Assembly (NCBI RefSeq): GCF_000577815.1 | Contig: NZ_CBYM010000018.1 | Location: 1 to 64,000 of the forward strand | Origin: Clostridium saudiense | GTDB taxonomy: Bacteria; Bacillota; Clostridia; Clostridiales; Clostridiaceae | Direction of reading: 5' to 3' | Length of the DNA stretch: 64,000 bases | Part shown: positions 45,414-52,600 of the stretch, one piece after another | Layout: each line of letters starts with the position of its first letter | Position numbering within the stretch: position 1 is the first letter of the stretch | Notes under the pieces: model-generated | Told to the model about the DNA's origin: nothing | Databases searched by the model: none | The model's input: only the letters and a program-made list of their open reading frames with translations | Translations under genes and position numbers: made by a program

Positions 45414-45797
45414 ATGGTTTCTGTAATTGATGAAGCATATAAAATAGCTGATAAAAACAATGTAATTCTTAAAGGAAATATAAAACTAAGCAGAAATACC
45501 AATTGTTTAATATTTGCTCATTACTGTGATAGTACTTTATTTTATAAAAAATTTTTTAAGATATCTAAAGATTCATTTAAAGTAAATAAAATAGCAAATA
45601 AAAACTTAAGAGAAATAAAAAAACTCATAAAAGCTTCAGGATATAAAAAAGTTTGGTCAAAGGGTATATTTTCATTTTATGGTGATTTAAGGCCGTTAGC
45701 CGTTAAAGCTGGCTTTGGAGAATGGTGTGATGATGGAATTATTAAAAATGATAAATATGGAACAAATTTTTTAATAACAGCTATATTTTATAGATAA
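45414..45797 (+). CDS. Epoxyqueuosine-reductase-like short protein (4Fe-4S family fragment)
   Basis: 127 residues from the ATG at 45414 (GGAG 8 bases upstream). The C-terminal half, 'GDLRPLAVKAGFGEWCDDGI' then 'KYGTNFLITAIFY', matches the conserved B12-domain segment of QueG-like proteins. The ferredoxin part that follows in full-length members is absent, and the N-terminal part is short. Stand-alone clostridial proteins of this form exist, so it may be a real small protein rather than a fragment. Function is uncertain; it is followed by a shared terminator. Confidence 0.6.
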   Translation: MVSVIDEAYKIADKNNVILKGNIKLSRNTNCLIFAHYCDSTLFYKKFFKISKDSFKVNKIANKNLREIKKLIKASGYKKVWSKGIFSFYGDLRPLAVKAGFGEWCDDGIIKNDKYGTNFLITAIFYR

Positions 45798-45833
45798 TCA
45801 AAATTAAAACATATTGAGAAATAAGAAAATCAT

Positions 45834-45873
45834 AAAGGCTATAGGGAAATAATAAGTTTTTACTATAGCCTTT
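45834..45873. terminator. Bidirectional terminator
   Basis: Perfect AAAGGCTATAG / CTATAGCCTTT stem between converging genes. Confidence 0.8.
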
Positions 45874-45914
45874 ATGTATTTATTAAATATAATACTAGTA
45901 TTAATAAAAAGTTA

Positions 45915-46937
45915 TTAAATAATATATTTTATTATATTATTTGGAAATACATCATTAATATTTGAAATAAAAAATTCCTTCATTTCAGCTAATTGTTCTT
46001 TTGAATAAATATATTTACCATATCCAAACTGTCCATATTTAAATTTCCTATCTTCATCAGTCATAGGTAATGTTGTTTCAGGAAAGATTTGAAAAATTCT
46101 ATTTTTAGCTTTAGTAGTATATCTATGAGAAATAATTTCAAACATAATAGGTTTATCAAAATCACTTGGTAACTGTTGCTTTATGCTTTTAATTAAATCT
46201 TTATAATCATTTTTCCAATTATCATAAAGAAAAACTGGAGCAATTAAAAATCCTATTTTATATCCAGCTTTAGCAACTTTTACTGCAGCTTCAATTCTAT
46301 TATGGCTAGATGCAGTGTAGTGTTCATAAGTACTTATTATTTTAGGGGTATTTATACTAAATCTAATTTCAGTATGATTATTATGATTTATATTTAATAA
46401 AGTATCTACATCATTATATTTAGTTACAAACCTAAACCTTCCATATTCTTGATCTGCCATAAATTCAATTGTCTTTTTTAAAGCATTAGTATATGGTTCA
46501 AGAGGAATAGGATCAGATGTAGCGGAACCTTCAAATATAGTTATTTTTGGTAATCTTTCATCAATATATTCTTTGGCTTTATTTAATACATCATCAATAT
46601 TAGTAAATACTCTTACAAAAGGCTTATCACCTAGTTGTGTATTTAAATAGCAATATTCACACCTCCCCATACATCCACTAACTAGTGGTAATTGATAATT
46701 AGCAGAAGGTTTACAGGTCTGAAATTTTAAGCTTTTACGTGTTCCTACAACTAATGTTTGTTTTCCAGACCTATATTGCTCAAATAAATTATTACCAGGT
46801 ATATGGACATTAATTTTATTAGAAGTAGCATTTATAATTTCAATATTTGGATTATCTTTTATTTTATCATAAATATTTTTACCAATTTCAGTATCTAAGG
46901 AACCTTTTTCAAAAATAACTCTTTTAGGAATAAACAT
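45915..46937 (-). CDS. splB: Spore photoproduct lyase (radical SAM)
   Basis: 340 residues, the usual length. It repairs the UV thymine dimer 'spore photoproduct' on germination. The radical-SAM cluster motif is the family's C-x3-C-x2-C: 'CMGRCEYC', Cys89/93/96. 'RFRFVTKYNDVD' and 'RFSINTP' match the family. The hydrogen-donor cysteine of Bacillus (Cys141, in 'SCTSD') is alanine here ('GSATSDP', Ala139). A cysteine is present at 75 ('FQTCKP'), which matches what I recall of the C. acetobutylicum enzyme, where another Cys takes that part. An AAGGAGG site lies before the ATG at 46937. Spore-specific expression is expected. Confidence 0.93.
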   Translation of the reverse strand: MFIPKRVIFEKGSLDTEIGKNIYDKIKDNPNIEIINATSNKINVHIPGNNLFEQYRSGKQTLVVGTRKSLKFQTCKPSANYQLPLVSGCMGRCEYCYLNTQLGDKPFVRVFTNIDDVLNKAKEYIDERLPKITIFEGSATSDPIPLEPYTNALKKTIEFMADQEYGRFRFVTKYNDVDTLLNINHNNHTEIRFSINTPKIISTYEHYTASSHNRIEAAVKVAKAGYKIGFLIAPVFLYDNWKNDYKDLIKSIKQQLPSDFDKPIMFEIISHRYTTKAKNRIFQIFPETTLPMTDEDRKFKYGQFGYGKYIYSKEQLAEMKEFFISNINDVFPNNIIKYII

Positions 46938-47002
46938 TTTTACCTCCTTAATATATTACCTTTTTAATTTTATATTTTTAGTTTTTCTAAATCTTGAATT
47001 AA

Positions 47003-47263
47003 AATACAAGCTTAGAGAAAAATATAACGAAATTAATTTTTACAACTCCAGTATATTCAATGCAGGTTTCAGGATTATTAAAGAATTTTATAGATCATAT
47101 GTCTTATAATTTTCATAGACCTAGATTTTATAATAAAAAAGCATTAATAATTACAACAACTGTTAAGGAATATACAACCCTTGAAAATGAATTAAGATCT
47201 TATAACTTAGATCTTAAAGTCCTTGATGAAATACAAGGATTTATAAATGTACTTACCTGTTGA
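47003..47263 (+). pseudogene. Fragment of a flavodoxin-like NADPH:FMN reductase/iron-sulfur flavoprotein
   Basis: The open stretch 'KLIFTTPVYSMQVSGLLKNF...DHMSYNFHRPRFYNKKALIITTT' is the central FMN-binding part of clostridial flavodoxin-2-type reductases ('TPVYxxxxSGLLKNFIDH'). The N-terminal strand-loop with the phosphate-binding motif is missing, an in-frame TAA lies just upstream (47000), and the C-terminus stops early. The only ATG (47060) lacks a ribosome site and sits inside the conserved motif. It is a remnant. Confidence 0.75.
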
Positions 47264-47317
47264 GAAAAAGAATATTATGTTACAATATATATAAAATGGT
47301 AAAAGGGGGATAGCAAA

Positions 47318-48022
47318 ATGATTCGATTAGCAATTGTAGAAGACGAAGATTTATATGCAAATCAGTTAATGGAATTTGTGGATAAGTTCAGAAAAGAAAC
47401 TGGAGAAGTATTTCATATTGTTAGATTTAGGGATGGAGATGAAATTGTTGAAGGGTATAAGGCTACATATGATATTATTTTTATGGATATTCAAATGCAA
47501 TTTATGGATGGAATGAAAGCCGCAGAAAGAATAAGAGAATTGGATAGTGAAGTAATTATAATGTTTATTACAAATATGACGAATTATGCAATTAGGGGAT
47601 ATGAGGTAGATGCATTAGATTATATAGTAAAACCAATAGATTATTTTTCATTTAGAAAAAAATTTGAACGAGCTATAGAAAAGGTAGAGAAAAAAAGGAG
47701 ACCAACTATTACGATACGAAATAAGTCAGAGTTTATGAGATTACAGACTAATGATATTTATTATATTGAAAGTGATAGACATAATTTAATTTATGTTACA
47801 AAGAAAGGTGTATATATAAGCAGAGCAAGTATGCAGCAAGCAGAAGAAAATCTTGCGAAATACGGGTTTTTTAGGAGCAATAAAAGTTATCTTGTAAATT
47901 TGCAATATGTAGAAGGTGTTAAGGATGGATGCTGCATAATTAATGGTACTAATCTTTTAATTAGTAGAGCTAGAAAGTCATCTTTTATGGTTGCTATGAC
48001 AAATTATATGAGTGAAAGGTAG
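47318..48022 (+). CDS. LytTR-family response regulator (AgrA/VirR-like)
   Basis: 234 residues. The receiver domain has 'VEDEDL', phospho-acceptor Asp57 ('IIFMDIQMQFMDG') and 'YIVKPIDYFSF'. The C-terminal LytTR DNA-binding domain (about 128-232) has 'IYYIESDRHNLIYVT' and 'FFRSNKSYLVNLQYVEGV'. LytTR regulators bind pairs of ~9-bp direct repeats. Two such pairs are found ahead of the nearby GH3 genes. The kinase gene follows after 10 bases. A GGGGG site lies before the ATG. It probably senses a peptide or sugar-related signal through the kinase and drives the glycosidase operon. Confidence 0.93.
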   Translation: MIRLAIVEDEDLYANQLMEFVDKFRKETGEVFHIVRFRDGDEIVEGYKATYDIIFMDIQMQFMDGMKAAERIRELDSEVIIMFITNMTNYAIRGYEVDALDYIVKPIDYFSFRKKFERAIEKVEKKRRPTITIRNKSEFMRLQTNDIYYIESDRHNLIYVTKKGVYISRASMQQAEENLAKYGFFRSNKSYLVNLQYVEGVKDGCCIINGTNLLISRARKSSFMVAMTNYMSER

Positions 48023-48032
48023 GGTGGCAAAG

Positions 48033-49349
48033 ATGATAACTGAAACAATTAATATACCTAGGATATATACTGCAATTGCAGAGTGGATGGCATGTCTTGC
48101 AATAGGAATTACGTTACCTAAAAAAGTGTCTAATATTAAATTTGCAATGATTTCAATTTTTATTTTAGTATTACAATGTGTATTACTCGAAGTAACGGAG
48201 AATATATCAATATATTTATGGATACCTATAATGGTATTAGCGGTACTATTAATGTATATATTTTTTTATTTGCTATGTGATATTCCAAGGAAAAATAATT
48301 TGTATTATACAGGAAAAGCTTTTTTAACAGCTGAATTTATTGCTTCTTTAGAATGGCAGATTGCATATTTTTTTGATAATAATGTATCGAGAAATTTAAT
48401 TTGGCACATAGCAATTTTAGTAATAATATATTCAGCTATGTTTTTTTTATTAGTATATTTAGAGAAAAAAATGAGAACAAGCTATTTTGTATATGAAATT
48501 TCAATAAAGGAATTAATATCAATTTCACTGATTGTCATTGCTATATTTGCGTTTAGCAACTTAAGTTTTATTATTCCTAATACACCTTTCTCAGGAAGTG
48601 AGGTTATGAATATTTTTAATGTTCGTACATTAGTTGATTTTGGTGGGGTAGCAATTCTTTATGCATATCAAAGTAGAGTTTTTGAATTACAGGTGGAAAA
48701 AGAATTAGTATCTATTAATAAGGTATTACAATCTCAATATGATAACTATCGTAATTATTCAGAAAGTATTGATTTAATTAATTTGAAATATCATGATTTA
48801 AAGCATCAAATAGCTGGACTTAGGGCTGAAATGTCTCAAGAAAAGAGAGAAAAATGGATAGATAGTATGGAAAAAGAATTACAAGGGTTTCAACCAGAGA
48901 TACAGACAGGTAATTATATATTAGATAGACTAATATTAAGTAAATTGAATATTTGTAATAACCAAAAGATTAAATTTACTTGTGTAGTTGATGGAAAACA
49001 ATTATCTTTTATGAATGTTGCAGATATTTGTAATATTTTCGGAAATGCATTAGATAATGCTATTGAAAATGTATCATTAATAGAAGAAGAAAAAAGAATA
49101 ATTCATATGCAAGTGTTTGCACAAAGTGCATTGTTATATATATCTATTTCAAATTATTGTGAGCATGAAATCAAAGTTAAAAATGGATTTCCTATTTCAA
49201 GGAAGGTTGATAAAGTAAATCATGGATTTGGTATGAAAAGTATTAATTATATTGTAAACAAATACAATGGGAATATGTCTTTTGGAGTGGAAAAGGATAT
49301 GTTTGAAATTAAAATGCTTATTCCCATACAACAAACAAGTGAAAAATAA
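48033..49349 (+). CDS. GHKL sensor histidine kinase (AgrC-like)
   Basis: 438 residues from the ATG at 48033 (AGGGTGG upstream; the in-frame GTG at 48012 overlaps the regulator gene). Six or so hydrophobic segments cover residues ~15-220. The phospho-acceptor region 'LKYHDLKHQIAGL' follows, and a GHKL ATPase domain with 'NIFGNALDNAIE' (N box) and 'HGFGMKSINYIV' (G box). It is the partner of the LytTR regulator just upstream; together they form an Agr/BlpRH-type system. No AgrB or AgrD peptide gene is seen nearby, so the ligand is not obvious. Confidence 0.9.
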   Translation: MITETINIPRIYTAIAEWMACLAIGITLPKKVSNIKFAMISIFILVLQCVLLEVTENISIYLWIPIMVLAVLLMYIFFYLLCDIPRKNNLYYTGKAFLTAEFIASLEWQIAYFFDNNVSRNLIWHIAILVIIYSAMFFLLVYLEKKMRTSYFVYEISIKELISISLIVIAIFAFSNLSFIIPNTPFSGSEVMNIFNVRTLVDFGGVAILYAYQSRVFELQVEKELVSINKVLQSQYDNYRNYSESIDLINLKYHDLKHQIAGLRAEMSQEKREKWIDSMEKELQGFQPEIQTGNYILDRLILSKLNICNNQKIKFTCVVDGKQLSFMNVADICNIFGNALDNAIENVSLIEEEKRIIHMQVFAQSALLYISISNYCEHEIKVKNGFPISRKVDKVNHGFGMKSINYIVNKYNGNMSFGVEKDMFEIKMLIPIQQTSEK

Positions 49350-49372
49350 ATAGTAATTTTATAATAAGCTAA

Positions 49373-49402
49373 ACAGTTGGTGCTGTTTTTTTTACAGTTT
49401 GG
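49373..49402 (+). promoter_or_regulatory. LytTR/VirR-type direct-repeat operator upstream of GH3 gene 1
   Basis: ACAGTTGGT (49373-49381), 12 bases, ACAGTTTGG (49394-49402). Both fit the LytTR-box pattern [TA][AC][CA]GTTN[AG][TG] with the expected 12-base gap. Candidate promoter downstream: TTGTAC (49413-49418), 16 bases, TATTAT (49435-49440). Confidence 0.75.
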
Positions 49403-49485
49403 GACATTATTATTGTACAGTGGAAAATCAGGTGTATTATAAAGAGGTAAAATTGCAAATTAAAAATAACGGAAAGGGAAAGTAA

Positions 49486-51975
49486 ATGAAGTATAGTACA
49501 TTTATCGAAAAAATGACAACTGAAGAGAAAGCAGCCTTTTTAAGTGGGAAGGGAGAATGGGATACAAGAGACCTTCCTCGTTTGGGAATTCCATCTATAT
49601 TTTGTTCTGATGGACCTCACGGTATAAGAAAGCAGGCTGGGGCTGGAGACCACTTGGGATTAAATGAATCTCTTCCTGCAACTTGTTTTCCAACAGCAGC
49701 AACAGTTGCTAATAGTTGGGACGAGAAACTAGGAGAAGATATTGGACAAGCTTTAGGTGAAGAAGCTGAAGCATTAGGTGTAGATATTCTTCTTGGGCCT
49801 GGACTTAATATTAAGAGAAGTCCTCTATGTGGAAGAAATTTTGAATATTTTTCAGAAGATCCTTATCTGGCTGGAAAAATGGCAGCTTCTTATATAAGAG
49901 GTATTCAAAGTTATAATGTTTATGCATGTCCAAAGCATTTTGCAGTAAATAGTCAAGAACAAAGACGTATGGCAATGAATTCAGTAGTAGATGAAAGAAC
50001 ATTACGAGAAATTTATTTAACAGGATTTGAAATCGCTGTTAAAGAGGGCCATGCAAAAGCTATAATGTCAAGTTATAACGAAGTAAATGGAGTATATGCC
50101 AATGAAAACAAACATTTGTTAAAAGAGATTTTAAGAGATGAATGGAAATTTGATGGGATAGTAGTTACAGACTGGGGAGGCTCTAATAGTCATGTAGAAG
50201 GTGTTAAAGCAGGTTCTAATCTTGAAATGCCAGCACCAGGATTTGATTCTGCAAGGGAAATTGTTGAAGCAATAGAAAATGGATCTTTATCAGTGGAAGA
50301 GCTAGATAAAAGTGTAGATGATTTGTTAGATGCAGTAGTAACTTTGAGAATGGTAGAAAAGAAGAAAGAATTTGATAAGAATAAACATCATGATTTAGCC
50401 AGAAAAGCAGCAACAGAAAGCATAGTTCTTTTAAAGAATGAAGATAAGATACTTCCACTTAAAGCAGGGACAAAAGTTGCTTTAATTGGTGATTTTGCAG
50501 TAGAGCCAAGATATCAGGGAGCAGGTTCTTCGATTGTAAACCCAACTAAGGTAGAGACTATGGAGGAGGTTATTAAGGGGTATAATGTGTCTTTATGTGG
50601 ATTATCTAGAGGATATTTAAGAACTGGAGAAGAAGATAAAGCACTGAAAAAAGAAGCTTTAGACATTGCAAAAGATGCAGACGTTATCATATATTGTTTT
50701 GGATTAGATGAAATCAGTGAATCAGAAGGATTAGATCGTAATCATATGAAAATCCCACAAAATCAAATTGATTTATTACAAAGTATTATGAGCGTAAATA
50801 AGAAGATTGTTGGTGTTATTAGTGCTGGTTCTGCAATAGAAATGCCATGGAATAACTGTTGTCAAGCGATACTTCATGGATATCTTACTGGGCAAGCGGG
50901 GGCAAGTGCATTGCTTGATATTATAACAGGAAAGGTTAATCCATCAGGTAAATTAAATGAAACATACCCAATTCTTCATGAGGATACTCCTGCATTTAAT
51001 CAATTTCCAAGTGCAGAGAGAAATTCAGAGTTTAGGGAAGGGATATATGTTGGATATCGTTATTACGATACTAGCAATGTAAAAGTACAATATCCATTTG
51101 GATTTGGATTATCATATACAGAATTTAAATATTCTAATCTTGTAGTAAATAAAGAAGGAATAACTTTAACAATTACTAATAAGGGAGCTTTTGATGGAGC
51201 AGAGATTGTACAAATGTATGTAGGTTTAGATAATGCTATTGTATTCCGTCCAAAGAAGGAATTAAAAGGTTTCAAAAAGGTATTTATTAAAGCTGGAGAA
51301 AGTAAAACAGTTTCTATTGCTTTTGATGATAAGACTTTCCGTTACTGGAACGTAGTAACTAACAAATGGGAAGTGGAAAAAGGAAGATATAATATTATGG
51401 TGGGATCTAATGTAAACAATATTTTATTAAAAGATACTATTGAAATAGAAGGAACAACTAATGTGTATCCCTATAAATCTGAACTTATTCCATCTTACTA
51501 CAAAGGGAATGTTCAAAAAATTTCAGATGAAGAGTTTGAAAGAGTATTAGGTACTAAAATTCCAGATGGAAAATGGTCAGGAGAGCTAAATAGAAATGAT
51601 GCAATATGTCAAATGTACTATGCAAAAAGTAGTTTAGCTAGATTCTTATACAAACGTCTTACAGCTATGAAGGAAAAGAGTGAAGAAAAAGGAAAACCAG
51701 ATTTAAACATTCTATTTATATATAATATGCCATTCCGTGCTATGGCAAAAATGACAAGAGGTGCGGTAAGTATGGAAATGGTAGATGGCATGGTAAGTGC
51801 CGTTAATGGACATTTTTTTAAGGGTGTAGGAAAGATTATATTTGGATTTTTCAGTAATTCATATAAGAATAAAAAGTATACTAAAAAATTAGAGTCAACA
51901 GGATCGATAGAAAAACAAGCTATAAAAGTTTGGGTGGAGGAGAATAAAGGTGAATGGAATAAAAAAATGGATTAA
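49486..51975 (+). CDS. Glycoside hydrolase family 3 beta-glycosidase (cytoplasmic)
   Basis: 829 residues with no signal peptide. GH3 N-domain with 'SDGPHGIRKQ', 'KHFAVNSQE' and the nucleophile Asp229 in 'VVTDWGG'. C-domain with 'KLNETYP', acid/base candidate Glu414 in 'ESEGLDR', and a C-terminal fibronectin-III-like domain ('FGFGLSYTEF' onwards to ~660). An unusual ~150-residue tail follows. Typical reaction: release of beta-linked glucose, xylose or other sugars; the specificity cannot be read. The gtrA gene overlaps its end by 26 bases. Preceded by a LytTR box pair. Confidence 0.92.
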   Translation: MKYSTFIEKMTTEEKAAFLSGKGEWDTRDLPRLGIPSIFCSDGPHGIRKQAGAGDHLGLNESLPATCFPTAATVANSWDEKLGEDIGQALGEEAEALGVDILLGPGLNIKRSPLCGRNFEYFSEDPYLAGKMAASYIRGIQSYNVYACPKHFAVNSQEQRRMAMNSVVDERTLREIYLTGFEIAVKEGHAKAIMSSYNEVNGVYANENKHLLKEILRDEWKFDGIVVTDWGGSNSHVEGVKAGSNLEMPAPGFDSAREIVEAIENGSLSVEELDKSVDDLLDAVVTLRMVEKKKEFDKNKHHDLARKAATESIVLLKNEDKILPLKAGTKVALIGDFAVEPRYQGAGSSIVNPTKVETMEEVIKGYNVSLCGLSRGYLRTGEEDKALKKEALDIAKDADVIIYCFGLDEISESEGLDRNHMKIPQNQIDLLQSIMSVNKKIVGVISAGSAIEMPWNNCCQAILHGYLTGQAGASALLDIITGKVNPSGKLNETYPILHEDTPAFNQFPSAERNSEFREGIYVGYRYYDTSNVKVQYPFGFGLSYTEFKYSNLVVNKEGITLTITNKGAFDGAEIVQMYVGLDNAIVFRPKKELKGFKKVFIKAGESKTVSIAFDDKTFRYWNVVTNKWEVEKGRYNIMVGSNVNNILLKDTIEIEGTTNVYPYKSELIPSYYKGNVQKISDEEFERVLGTKIPDGKWSGELNRNDAICQMYYAKSSLARFLYKRLTAMKEKSEEKGKPDLNILFIYNMPFRAMAKMTRGAVSMEMVDGMVSAVNGHFFKGVGKIIFGFFSNSYKNKKYTKKLESTGSIEKQAIKVWVEENKGEWNKKMD

Positions 51976-52477
51976 AAATCATCCAGATCTATGGGAATTT
52001 ATATTGTTTAATGTTTTATCAAACTGTGCTACAGTAACTAATTTTGTTGTTATGTGGCTGTGCACAGGAATTGTTTTTACGGGATTAAAGGAAATCTCAT
52101 TTAAGTTTTTTATCTTTGATTATACAACAACTGGAAGTTTAATGCTTTGTGGGTTTTTAAGCTTTTTAATAGCTACTGCAGCAGCACAAACAGTAAACTT
52201 CTTTGTACAGAAGAATTGGGTATTTAAATCTAATGCGGCATTTGCATCAGCAGTTCCTAAATATATAGCTTTAGCAGTAATACTTGTAATTTTATCTGCA
52301 GCATTGCCAGCATACAGTCAACAGTTATTTATTTATATTGGAATTCCAGCTGGACTTGCACCAACATTAGCAAATGTAGTAAATATTCTTGTACAAGTAG
52401 TATTAAGCTATCCAACAATGAAATTCTGGATTATGCCAAAAGATAAAAAAACAGAAGCTAACAGTTTGGGTCGTTAA
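51950..52477 (+). CDS. GtrA-family membrane protein
   Basis: 175 residues starting with GTG at 51950, GGAGGAG upstream, inside the end of the GH3 gene, so translation is coupled. Four hydrophobic helices (about 17-40, 58-85, 102-122, 130-155) and 'FFVQKNWVFKS' match GtrA/DPMS_flippase proteins, which move or help assemble lipid-linked sugars across the membrane. In this cluster it could tie the glycosidases to cell-surface glycan turnover. The second LytTR box pair lies across its stop codon. Confidence 0.87.
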   Translation: MNGIKKWIKNHPDLWEFILFNVLSNCATVTNFVVMWLCTGIVFTGLKEISFKFFIFDYTTTGSLMLCGFLSFLIATAAAQTVNFFVQKNWVFKSNAAFASAVPKYIALAVILVILSAALPAYSQQLFIYIGIPAGLAPTLANVVNILVQVVLSYPTMKFWIMPKDKKTEANSLGR

Positions 52478-52490
52478 AACAACAGTTGGG
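52461..52490 (+). promoter_or_regulatory. LytTR/VirR-type direct-repeat operator upstream of GH3 gene 2
   Basis: ACAGTTTGG (52461-52469), 12 bases, ACAGTTGGG (52482-52490): the same spacing and sequence class as 49373. The first repeat is inside the end of gtrA and the second just after its stop. Confidence 0.75.
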
Positions 52491-52600
52491 GACATTAAAG
52501 GTAAAATAAGTAAACGATATGATAACATATAAATGTATTCAATAAATCTAAATAATAAAAAAAAGAGTGAAATTTATGAGAAAAAGAGAGGGGGATTTTT

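Noticed and set aside
52518..52523. TATGAT as -10 of GH3 gene 2
   Set aside because: Plausible, but no matching -35 and a different distance from the LytTR boxes than in GH3 gene 1, so not listed as a promoter.
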